The notes under the pieces are model-generated. The model had not been told where the DNA came from and did not search any database. It saw only the letters and a list, made by a program, of their open reading frames with translations. The translations under genes were made by a program, and so were the position numbers. From contig PBUX01000020.1 of NCBI GenBank assembly GCA_002728565.1, forward strand, positions 12,901 to 19,494: a stretch of 6,594 nucleotides of DNA, in the 5' to 3' direction. Shown one piece after another: positions 1-6,594 of this stretch (within the stretch, counting starts at the first letter, position 1; each line of letters starts with the position of its first letter). Source of the stretch: Methanobacteriota archaeon. Lineage in GTDB: Archaea; Thermoplasmatota; Poseidoniia; Poseidoniales; Thalassarchaeaceae.

Positions 1-728
1 ATTTTTCCGAGGGTAAGGTACCACACAAGCCCCAGTACGCATGCAATTTGTATGGGGCTGAGGAAGGCTATCTCCCATTCAGTCGGCTTAATCCAGTCCA
101 CAAGAAGCCTCCAAACAAGGTAACCCATCAAGAAGGACCTGAATCTCCAACCCTGTGGCACTGGATCCAACTCGGATCTGTATTTGGTGAGGAAATATAT
201 TCCCCATATCGCAAAGATTTCGTACAACTGCGTCGGATGCCGGCTTACCCCGTCTCCGAAGTCGACTCCCACTGGGAGCGAGGTAGCTACGCCATAGGTG
301 GCATCATCGAGCCCCGAGAAAAAGCATCCCAGCCTTCCGATGCTCATCCCCACTGCCAGCGGCAGAACTAGCGGATCTCCCGTTCTGGACTCTATTCCCA
401 TTGACTTCTTCGCCAGTTCGATTCCAGTCATTCCCCCTAGGAGCCCCCCCACTATCGTTTTCCCTCCGAAGAGTATGGCAGGCCCTTCAGTTAGTGCGAG
501 CATCGTTGTCTGCGGATGCTGTGCCCAAGCTAGTAGCTTCGCACCAACCAGGGCACCCAAAAGACCCGCCACGATGAGGGGGTGACGTTGCTCGGGCGGT
601 ATCGAATCACGACCGGATTCGGACACCCACAGGGTCACCGAGATGCCAGCTAAGTATCCCAGGAACTCGAAGAAAATGTGCGGGTGAACAGAAACAACCC
701 CTAGGTCTATCCAATATGGGAACCCCAA
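1..728 (-). CDS. lgt: Lgt-family (prolipoprotein diacylglyceryl transferase-like) membrane protein, C-terminus cut by window edge
   Basis: Reading the minus strand from a TTG at 728 gives 242 open codons that run off the left edge. Lgt enzymes (about 250-290 residues) move a diacylglyceryl group from phosphatidylglycerol to the lipobox cysteine of exported prolipoproteins, at the outer face of the cytoplasmic membrane. Family landmarks are in order: HPHIFFE at 15-21, the glycine-rich GGKTIVGG at 88-95, the GRLGCF signature at 131-136, RHPTQLYE at 163-170, and R207 with D211 in the late WRLLVDW helix. About seven hydrophobic segments are visible (near 15-35, 50-70, 84-105, 119-140, 168-182, 198-213 and 222-240). 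From memory of E. coli Lgt, R143, R239 and E243 correspond to R132, R207 and D211. The His of its SFHGG motif is V93 here, and Asn of GRLGNF is C135, so true transferase activity is uncertain. The TTG is chosen because GGTGA lies seven bases upstream and the protein then begins about 13 residues before the conserved VHPH segment. Family membership is firm; substrate and function are inferred. Confidence 0.9.
   Translation of the reverse strand, partial: MGFPYWIDLGVVSVHPHIFFEFLGYLAGISVTLWVSESGRDSIPPEQRHPLIVAGLLGALVGAKLLAWAQHPQTTMLALTEGPAILFGGKTIVGGLLGGMTGIELAKKSMGIESRTGDPLVLPLAVGMSIGRLGCFFSGLDDATYGVATSLPVGVDFGDGVSRHPTQLYEIFAIWGIYFLTKYRSELDPVPQGWRFRSFLMGYLVWRLLVDWIKPTEWEIAFLSPIQIACVLGLVWYLTLGK
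707..719 (+). promoter_or_regulatory. Possible TATA-like promoter element for icmF
   Basis: An A/T-richer stretch, CTATCCAATATGG, stands out from GC-richer surroundings about 45-58 bases before the TTG at 765. Transcription starting about 25 bases downstream would give a short leader containing the AAGGAG site. It lies inside the divergent lgt-like gene and is not a close match to a strong archaeal TATA box, so this is a weak call. Confidence 0.2.
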
Positions 729-735
729 CCTAGCG

Positions 736-740
736 TCACC
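736..740 (-). promoter_or_regulatory. Ribosome binding site of the lgt-like gene
   Basis: On the minus strand GGTGA is followed by seven bases and then the TTG at 728-726. GGTGA pairs with the conserved 3' end of 16S rRNA. There is no in-frame ATG before the conserved N-terminal segment, so this site is what supports the TTG start. Confidence 0.55.
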
Positions 741-750
741 TAGGCTCGCG

Positions 751-756
751 AAGGAG
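751..756 (+). promoter_or_regulatory. Ribosome binding site supporting the TTG start of icmF
   Basis: AAGGAG sits eight bases before the TTG at 765. Measured on the 16S 3' end, this spacing is equivalent to the GGTGA-to-ATG distance seen in front of smc in this window. The later in-frame ATGs at 822 and 882 have no comparable site just upstream, so this motif decides the start, although the conserved domain begins only at 882. Confidence 0.45.
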
Positions 757-764
757 TCGAGTCT

Positions 765-3700
765 TTGGATACTTCCCGTAGCGGACAACGCATTCTTGTG
801 GGAATATGCGCTCGGACGGGCATGGCGAGTGAGGCTGAGGGCGGTGACTCGACCTTTGGCAAAGCCCCTCGGGGCCTCTCTATGCCTATTCGAGTGGTCA
901 CAGCGACTTCGATTTTCGATGGCCACGATGCGGCAATAGGGATTTTCAGGCGAATACTGCAGAGCCAGGGTTGCGAGGTAATCCACCTAGGGCACGATAG
1001 GGGTGCAGACGAGATATCTCGCGCGGCGATTCAGGAGGATGCGCATGCTGTGGCCATAACCTCTTACCAAGGGGGCGCAGTGGAGATGTTCACCTACACC
1101 CGCCAGCTGCTCGAAGATGCCGGTTTCGGCCACTTATTCTTGTTCGGAGGTGGGGGCGGGACGATCCTACCACCTGAGATAGAGCACTTGAACGACCAAG
1201 GAATCGCTCGCGTATACTCTCCGGACGATGGCCGTTCAATGGGACTGGTGGGAATGGTCCAGGATGCCATGGGCAGTGCTGCAGGCACCAACCTGCTAGA
1301 TGAAAGGCGGTTCGACGACCTAGTCGAGCCGGTTTCCGCCGATGACCATGGGGCAGTATCCCGCCTACTAACGATTGCAGAAAACCTAGGGGAGGAAAAG
1401 CTCAGCGAGTTCCTATCGAATACTAGGTCTTGCGACGAATCGGCAGCCTGCCCCGTGATCGGCATCACAGGGACGGGCGGGGCCGGAAAATCGAGCCTAA
1501 TCGACGAGCTTATGCTAAGGATAAGGAGGGACAACCCCAGTGCCAGAGTCGCACTATTGGCAACTGATCCAACTAGGAAGAAGACAGGGGGGGCGTTGCT
1601 CGGTGACAGGATTAGGATGAACTCACTGACGGACAGCAATCTATTCATGAGGTCATTTGCCAGCAGAGGGAGCGGACGCGAGATAGCTGACTGCGTCGGC
1701 AGGGCAGTAGAAGTCTGCAAGGCAGTCGGCTTCGATCTTGTGATTGTGGAGACAAGTGGGATTGGCCAAGGTAATGATGCCATAACCGAGGTGGCAGACA
1801 TGTACCTTTACGTAACCACGAGGGAATACGGGGCACCTAGCCAGCTCGAGAAACTCGCCGCCTTGGATTTCTCAGATATCGTGGTTCTGAACAAGTTCGA
1901 CAGACCGGGCGCGGAAGATGCCCTCACCGAGATCAGGAAGCAAGTTCAGAGGAACCGGGAGTCCTTCGACGAATCCCCCGAAACCATGCCGGTCATTCCA
2001 ACAATCGCGAGCCAGTTCGCAGATGCGGGAGTCGATCAACTATGGAAAAGCCTGTCATCCCTCATCAATGACAAGTTCGAATCAAGCTTCTCAGCTTCCG
2101 AACCTCGTCTGGGCGAGGACGGACTGCCGCACCGGGACCCCCCCATACCGCCAGAGCGCCAGGGATACCTAGCTGAAATCGCAAGTACGGTCAGGAGCTA
2201 TCATGAAAGGACCGCAGAGGCGTGCAAGGGAGTCAGGCTAGTTCAACAGCTGGAGTCCTCCGCAAAGCAACTCCGGTCATCTGGCAGAGACTCCGCCGCA
2301 GAAGACGCCGAATCGGAGGCCGAGTCCCTTCGTGAAACTATACCGGCCGAGGCCTGGTCGTCGCTGGATGAGTTCCAGTCCTTGGCGGACGCATACAGGT
2401 CCGGAGAAGCAACTTACGTGGTCAGGGGCAAGGAAATCCCAGTCAAGACAACACGCGAGACCCAGTCAGGCACGCAAGTCCCCAGGGTCGCCCTCCCTAC
2501 CACTGAAGACTGGGGCGAAAGACTGGCATGGATACGCAAGGAGAACGCCCCTGGCTCCTTCCCATTCACCGGCGGCGTGTTCCCGTTCAGGCGCGAGGAC
2601 GAGCTACCGGTCAGAATGTTCGCCGGCGAGGGAAGTGCCGAAAGGACGAACAAGAGGTACCATTTCCTGTCAAAGGACCAGTCGTTCAACCGCCTTTCCG
2701 TGGCCTTCGACTCTCCCAGCCTATATGGGAACGACCCCCAAGAGAGGCTTGACATCTTCGGGAAGGTTTGCGAGTCAGGCGTCAGCATCAGTACAGTGGA
2801 CGAGATGGAAAAGCTGTTCGATGGCTTCGACCTCTGCGCCCCCAATACATCGGTAAGCATGACGATCAATGGCAATTACTGGTGGCACCTAGCGGCCTTT
2901 TTCAATGTAGCAATCAGGCAGCAGAAGAGAAAGTTCGTCGAAGAAAACAACCGAGAGCCAGAACAATCAGAGATGGAGGAAATCAGGGCGAGAACCCTGT
3001 CAACGGTAAGAGGAACCGTCCAAGCCGACCAACTAAAGGAGGCGATGGGCCAGAACACCTTAGTTTTCAATCTGGACACCGCTCTGAGGATGATGGGCGA
3101 CGTCGCGCAGTTCTACGTAGACAATGACGTCCGAAACCACTACTTCGTCAGCATCAGCGGCTATCATATCGATGAGGCCGGCGCTAACCCAATCACGCAA
3201 GCCGCGCTCACACTTTCCAATGGACTAACTTACGTAGAGCTATTCAAGTCCCGAGGCATCGATCCGGATAAGTTCCTCCGAAATTTCTCATGGTTCTTCT
3301 CGAATGGGATGGATCCGGAGTATGCGGTGATCGGAAGGGTATGCAGGAGGATCTGGGCAATTGCAACGCGTGACATGTACGGCGTCGGGGAGAGGGGGCA
3401 GAAGCTGAAGTACCACATCCAAAGCAGCGGCCGCTCCCTCCACTCGCAAGAGTTCACCTGGAACGACTACAGGACCACCCTCCAAGCCCTCTACGCATTG
3501 GCTGACAATGCAAACAGCCTGCACACAAACAGCCGCGATGAGGCATTCGGGACTCCCACCGAAGACACGGTAAGGGACGCAATGGCAATCCAGCTCATCC
3601 TAGCAAAGGAATACGGATGGCTCAGGAACGAGAACCCACTGCAGGGATCCTTCGTCGCTGAGTTCCTTACCAATGAGGTCGAGGAGCAGATACTGCGGAT

Positions 3701-4118
3701 TTTCGAGGAAATGCACGGCAGGGGGGGAGTTCTTGGTGCACTAGAGGTCAATTTCCAGAGGAACCGGATTCAAGACGAAGGCATGCTCTACGAAAACCGA
3801 AAGCATACCGGCGAGACCCCGGTAGTCGGAGTAAACACATTCACTGACTCCGGCTCAGCTACTCCGCCAGCTCAGGACTTCAACATCGAGGTAACCCGTT
3901 CTGACGAGGATGAGAAGATGATGGTCATTGAGAGGAACAAGAAATTCAGGGAAGAAAACTCCCCTGAGGCCCAACGAGGCATTGAGAAATTGAAAAAGGC
4001 CGCCCGCGAGGGGGGAAACCTATTCGAGACCATGATGGAAATAGTGGATCACTGCACGGTCGGACAAGTCACTCAGGCATTGTTCGAGAGTGGGGGCAAG
4101 TTCCGCCGAAACATGTGA
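765..4118 (+). CDS. icmF: Fused isobutyryl-CoA mutase IcmF (B12 domain, G-protein chaperone and mutase in one chain)
   Basis: This adenosylcobalamin radical enzyme interconverts isobutyryl-CoA and n-butyryl-CoA in the cytoplasm; its built-in GTPase, like MeaB, guards cofactor loading. The 1117-residue chain is complete. The B12 domain (about 40-175) has DGHDAAIG at 52-59 with cobalt-ligand H54, SYQGG at 100-104 and a GGGGGT loop ending at T133. The GTPase (about 200-440) has P-loop GTGGAGKSS at 236-244 (K242, S243), ETSGIGQ at 329-335 and base-reading NKFD at 376-379. An acidic, probably helical linker follows. The mutase barrel runs from about 597, with RMFAGEG (F619), GQNT (Q763), SGYH (H801) and a C-terminal FRRNM like other IcmFs. 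F619 and Q763 occupy the places of Tyr89 and Arg207 of methylmalonyl-CoA mutase, which argues for isobutyryl-CoA and against methylmalonyl-CoA. TTG 765 is chosen for its AAGGAG site; ATG 822 and ATG 882 are alternatives, and 882 fits the usual family N-terminus best. Many databases would label it methylmalonyl-CoA mutase. Confidence 0.96.
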   Translation: MDTSRSGQRILVGICARTGMASEAEGGDSTFGKAPRGLSMPIRVVTATSIFDGHDAAIGIFRRILQSQGCEVIHLGHDRGADEISRAAIQEDAHAVAITSYQGGAVEMFTYTRQLLEDAGFGHLFLFGGGGGTILPPEIEHLNDQGIARVYSPDDGRSMGLVGMVQDAMGSAAGTNLLDERRFDDLVEPVSADDHGAVSRLLTIAENLGEEKLSEFLSNTRSCDESAACPVIGITGTGGAGKSSLIDELMLRIRRDNPSARVALLATDPTRKKTGGALLGDRIRMNSLTDSNLFMRSFASRGSGREIADCVGRAVEVCKAVGFDLVIVETSGIGQGNDAITEVADMYLYVTTREYGAPSQLEKLAALDFSDIVVLNKFDRPGAEDALTEIRKQVQRNRESFDESPETMPVIPTIASQFADAGVDQLWKSLSSLINDKFESSFSASEPRLGEDGLPHRDPPIPPERQGYLAEIASTVRSYHERTAEACKGVRLVQQLESSAKQLRSSGRDSAAEDAESEAESLRETIPAEAWSSLDEFQSLADAYRSGEATYVVRGKEIPVKTTRETQSGTQVPRVALPTTEDWGERLAWIRKENAPGSFPFTGGVFPFRREDELPVRMFAGEGSAERTNKRYHFLSKDQSFNRLSVAFDSPSLYGNDPQERLDIFGKVCESGVSISTVDEMEKLFDGFDLCAPNTSVSMTINGNYWWHLAAFFNVAIRQQKRKFVEENNREPEQSEMEEIRARTLSTVRGTVQADQLKEAMGQNTLVFNLDTALRMMGDVAQFYVDNDVRNHYFVSISGYHIDEAGANPITQAALTLSNGLTYVELFKSRGIDPDKFLRNFSWFFSNGMDPEYAVIGRVCRRIWAIATRDMYGVGERGQKLKYHIQSSGRSLHSQEFTWNDYRTTLQALYALADNANSLHTNSRDEAFGTPTEDTVRDAMAIQLILAKEYGWLRNENPLQGSFVAEFLTNEVEEQILRIFEEMHGRGGVLGALEVNFQRNRIQDEGMLYENRKHTGETPVVGVNTFTDSGSATPPAQDFNIEVTRSDEDEKMMVIERNKKFREENSPEAQRGIEKLKKAAREGGNLFETMMEIVDHCTVGQVTQALFESGGKFRRNM

Positions 4119-4215
4119 TTTGGCTATTTTCAGATCATGCACTAATTGACCTCTGACACCGTCGTAGGCCTCAAGTTTCATAACCTCAAATGTAACGACC
4201 TGCTATGTTGTCGGC

Positions 4216-4223
4216 GATAAATT
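4216..4223 (+). promoter_or_regulatory. Possible TATA-like element for smc
   Basis: GATAAATT is the most TATA-like octamer close to smc. Its centre is about 25 bases before the ATG, which would place transcription start almost at the start codon, yet the gene has a ribosome binding site. An alternative is TTTCATAA near 4176-4183, which would leave a leader of about 40 bases. Neither is strong. Confidence 0.2.
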
Positions 4224-4235
4224 CTCGGCATCAGT

Positions 4236-4240
4236 GGTGA
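4236..4240 (+). promoter_or_regulatory. Ribosome binding site of smc
   Basis: GGTGA ends four bases before the ATG at 4245, within GGTGAGGGG. It matches the anti-Shine-Dalgarno end of 16S rRNA and supports ATG 4245. The nearby GTGs at 4234 and 4237 are out of frame. Confidence 0.6.
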
Positions 4241-4244
4241 GGGG

Positions 4245-6594
4245 ATGCATCTACTTAGGATTGAGTTAGAGAACTTCAAGTCCTTCGGCGGCGAGTTGAC
4301 AATCCCTTTCGAAGAGGGATTCACAGCGATCACCGGCCCCAATGGGAGCGGCAAATCAAACTGCGGGGACGCCATCCAATTCGTTCTCGGACCAAAGTCC
4401 ACTAGGTCATTGCGCGCATCGAATGTCACTGAGTTGATATTCAACGGAGGAAAGTCAGGGAAGCCAGCGAAACACATGTCTGTGACATTGGTCTTCGAGA
4501 ACTCCCCGGAGAACGATGGAAGGAGGAGACTGAAGTCCGACACGGACGAGGCCTCCTTCACTCGCTCAGTACGGCTCAATAGGAAGGGCGAGCCGGTTTC
4601 CTCGTACAAAACGAATGGCGAGCCAACTTCAGCTTCAGAGATGAGGAGGATCCTCTCACAGGCAGGGCTCAGGGGGGATGGCTACAACATAGTCCTACAG
4701 GGGGACGTCACCAACCTTGCGACCATGACCCCTCACAAGCGCAGAGGCGTACTGGAGGAGGTAGCTGGCGTCACTGCATACGACGATGAGATAAGGAAGG
4801 CGAACACCCAAAGAAAGCACGTCGAGAACAGCATCGAGACGATAGACATCTTCGAAGCAGACCAGAAGAACCGCCTGGCCGACCTCTCCAAGGAGAGGGA
4901 GCAGGCGCTTAAGTTCAAGCAACTCAAGGAAGAGTCGGACGTCGCCCGCCTGACTCTGGAGCAATCCAGACACAGAAATCGAGCGGATGAGGTCGATCTA
5001 TTGGCCGCTGAGAGGTCAAAGTACTCAGAGAGGGAAAAAGAGCTTTCAACTGAGATTTCAGAAGGTAGCAAGAGGCTAGACGAGTTCGACCAAGAGCTGG
5101 TGCAGCTCGCAAAAGACATCGACAATGTCCTGGGGGGAGACGCCCGCTCGATCATCGACGAGATCAGGCAGCACGAAATCGAGATAGAAACCGCTGGCGA
5201 TAGAATTGGCGATCACAAGCAAGCCATATCACGGACCAGATCGGAGATCGAGAAGCTGCACAAGGAAAGGGAGGGTGCCGACAAGGCAAGAGCCGACTCT
5301 GAGTCGGAACTCGACTCACTGAAGCAGGCCGTCACGGACTCCAAGGAGTCACTAAGGAGGGCCGCTGAGGATGAGAAGTCCGCCAGAGCCGCCATCCAGT
5401 CCGGTGACAAACACGGCAGAGATCTCAACAGGGCACTGGGCAAGAAGATGCAGTCCGAGCAGACTTGCATGGAAGAGTTCGCCCAGGCACAGTTGGAACA
5501 CGATCGCGCTATTCAGAAATCCCAACTCGCCTCTGAGAACCTAGCAGAGCTCGAACAGGCATACGAATCAGCAGAACTCGAGAGGGACGACCAAGAGCTA
5601 GTCGGGGAGGATCTGGAGAATGCAAGCCCAGATGAAGACAGGAACTCCCTAGCGAACGAACTGATGGGGCTACAGAAGCAGGAACGGTCCCTAATCGAGG
5701 ATCGCGATATCGCCGAAAACCGCCTAAGGAAGGCGGAGACCGAGCTTGCCAAGGCCAAAGCAAGGATGGAGACCCGATCAAACTCCCCCGGCTCAGCCTT
5801 CACGATTGCTGCATTGTCCAAGCTGAGGGAAAGCGGTGAGATCCATGGCATACTAGGAACCCTAGGAGAACTCGCAACCCCCAAGGACCCCTCTCACGAG
5901 GAAGCACTGGCCTTCGCATTCGGCGGGGGCCTCCGCAGCATCGTAGTCACTTCTGACTTGGTAGCATCCAAGTGCATTTCGTGGCTCAGGAAGAACGGGG
6001 GCGGCAGGGCAACCTTCCTCCCCTTGAACAAGCTCTCGGTATCCAGGCCCCAGGGTAGGACCCTATTGGTGGCTCGGAATCCGGGGGTCGTAGGCTTCGT
6101 CCACGACTTGCTGGAATTCGACCCCAGCGTGGAGACTGCCGTCAGGTACGCGGGCAGGAATACCCTTGTCGTAGACTCCATGAGCGTCGCTAGAGAGAAC
6201 ATGGGGGGAGTCAGAATGGTCACACTCGATGGCTCCGTAATCGAAAGCTCCGGGGCGATGACGGGGGGCTCGGCATCCTCCAAGGGCAACAGGCCAAGGT
6301 TCGATGGATCAGCAGCCGGATCATCAGGAATTGATAAACTGGAGATGTCTGTGCAAGAAGCAGACCTTGTCTTCTCGACAGTGGACGGCGCGCTCAGAGA
6401 GATTAGGAGAAACCAGCAGGAACTAAGGGACAGAATCCACAATCTCGATGACGGCGACCATTCCATAAGGGTAAGGAATTGGAAGGCTGATCTTGAGCGC
6501 ACTCAGAAGGCAGTCAATGACCTGAAGGGGAAGGTAAGGTCAGCCACCAAGGAGTTCGAGAGGTGTGAGTCAGAAAGGAAGAAACTCTCTGAAA
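4245..6594 (+). CDS. smc: Chromosome segregation protein SMC, archaeal type, C-terminal third beyond the window
   Basis: SMC is a dimeric ATPase that, with kleisin partners, shapes and segregates chromosomes by loop formation. The frame is open for 783 codons and leaves the right edge without a stop; full SMCs are about 1150-1200 residues. The N-terminal head has LRIELENFKSFG at 4-15, Walker A GPNGSGKSN at 31-39 (K37, S38), FVLGPKST at 46-53, the R-loop region around R57, and the Q-loop NIVLQGD with Q152. These resemble archaeal SMC more than bacterial SMC, where WVLGE and IIGQG would be expected. A charged coiled coil runs from about 170 to 515. The hinge spans about 520-690, with GRATFLPLNKL in its middle and AMTGG at 671-675. 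The returning coil is cut at residue 783, so the signature motif and Walker B lie outside. The start is fixed by GGTGA and by the domain beginning at residue 3. Whether scpA follows cannot be seen. Confidence 0.97.
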   Translation, partial: MHLLRIELENFKSFGGELTIPFEEGFTAITGPNGSGKSNCGDAIQFVLGPKSTRSLRASNVTELIFNGGKSGKPAKHMSVTLVFENSPENDGRRRLKSDTDEASFTRSVRLNRKGEPVSSYKTNGEPTSASEMRRILSQAGLRGDGYNIVLQGDVTNLATMTPHKRRGVLEEVAGVTAYDDEIRKANTQRKHVENSIETIDIFEADQKNRLADLSKEREQALKFKQLKEESDVARLTLEQSRHRNRADEVDLLAAERSKYSEREKELSTEISEGSKRLDEFDQELVQLAKDIDNVLGGDARSIIDEIRQHEIEIETAGDRIGDHKQAISRTRSEIEKLHKEREGADKARADSESELDSLKQAVTDSKESLRRAAEDEKSARAAIQSGDKHGRDLNRALGKKMQSEQTCMEEFAQAQLEHDRAIQKSQLASENLAELEQAYESAELERDDQELVGEDLENASPDEDRNSLANELMGLQKQERSLIEDRDIAENRLRKAETELAKAKARMETRSNSPGSAFTIAALSKLRESGEIHGILGTLGELATPKDPSHEEALAFAFGGGLRSIVVTSDLVASKCISWLRKNGGGRATFLPLNKLSVSRPQGRTLLVARNPGVVGFVHDLLEFDPSVETAVRYAGRNTLVVDSMSVARENMGGVRMVTLDGSVIESSGAMTGGSASSKGNRPRFDGSAAGSSGIDKLEMSVQEADLVFSTVDGALREIRRNQQELRDRIHNLDDGDHSIRVRNWKADLERTQKAVNDLKGKVRSATKEFERCESERKKLSE

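Larger units (their letters stand above)
729..764. promoter_or_regulatory. Compact divergent gap between the lgt-like gene and icmF
   Basis: Only 36 bases separate the two TTG starts, and both proposed ribosome binding sites fall inside it, one per strand. With so little space, at least one promoter must overlap the neighbouring coding region. The gap contains CCTAG at 729-733 followed by the palindrome CCTAGG at 739-744. If icmF instead starts at 882, the gap becomes 729-881 and has room for both promoters. No operator can be named. Confidence 0.45.
4119..4244. other. Gap between icmF and smc, probable smc promoter region
   Basis: This 126-base stretch is noticeably more A/T-rich than its flanks and carries no convincing ORF. 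Just after the icmF stop is a T-containing stretch (GGCTATTTTC) too weak to call a terminator. CCTCAA occurs twice, at 4169-4174 and 4184-4189, fifteen bases apart. GTCGT at 4161-4165 can pair with ACGAC at 4195-4199, but the stem is only five bases. The size suggests smc has its own promoter and is not tightly coupled to icmF. Confidence 0.5.

Noticed and set aside
48..585. Plus-strand open frames of 107 and 95 codons (48-371 and 298-585)
   Set aside because: They lie opposite the lgt-like gene, whose minus-strand reading carries clear family motifs over the same bases. Their own translations show no recognisable features.
1094..1801. Minus-strand open frame of 235 codons inside icmF
   Set aside because: It is antisense to the highly conserved B12 and GTPase domains of IcmF. 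Its serine/proline-rich, low-complexity translation is typical of a shadow of a GC-rich gene.
2332..3127. Plus-strand overlapping frames within icmF (2332-2856, 2768-3127)
   Set aside because: They are arginine-rich alternative-frame translations over the conserved start of the mutase barrel, with no independent support.
4119..4135. Possible terminator after icmF
   Set aside because: There is no hairpin and only four consecutive T, too little for an intrinsic or archaeal oligo-T terminator call.
4161..4199. Possible stem or riboswitch (such as a cobalamin element) near the icmF-smc gap
   Set aside because: Only a five-base pairing with a long loop is visible, and no B12-box-like sequence was seen here or upstream of icmF.
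4178..6502. Minus-strand open frames opposite smc (4178-4609, 4733-5155, 5513-5884, 5894-6502)
   Set aside because: All are serine/leucine-rich antisense shadows of the smc head, coiled coil and hinge. The plus-strand frame is continuous and carries the Walker A, Q-loop and hinge motifs.

Overview
The window holds three protein genes: one broken by the left edge, one complete, and one broken by the right edge. They are a minus-strand Lgt-family membrane protein (positions 1-728, missing only its C-terminal end), a complete plus-strand fused isobutyryl-CoA mutase IcmF (765-4118), and the first two thirds of a plus-strand SMC chromosome-organisation ATPase (4245-6594, open at the right edge). 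I see no RNA gene, mobile element or CRISPR array.

The organism is probably an archaeon, perhaps a Thermoplasmatota / Marine Group II-like lineage. The SMC head carries archaeal-type motifs (FVLGPKST after the P-loop, NIVLQGDV at the Q-loop) instead of the bacterial versions. AGG is the favoured arginine codon, and two of the three genes have GGTGA-type ribosome binding sites. The exact lineage is an inference from remembered family patterns and was not checked by any search. The other two genes belong to families best known from bacteria, so the segment looks mosaic.

Layout: the lgt-like gene and icmF diverge from a very compact gap (729-764 if both TTG starts are right). A 126-base gap then separates icmF from smc on the same strand. 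IcmF would act in the cytoplasm on short branched acyl-CoAs (valine, isobutyrate or butyrate metabolism), the Lgt-like protein in the membrane, and SMC on the chromosome. Nothing in the sequence ties the three into one pathway. The neighbourhood looks like ordinary, compact chromosome, not a dedicated multi-gene system. The points most worth following up are the altered active-site positions of the Lgt-like protein and the bacterial-type enzymes beside an archaeal smc.
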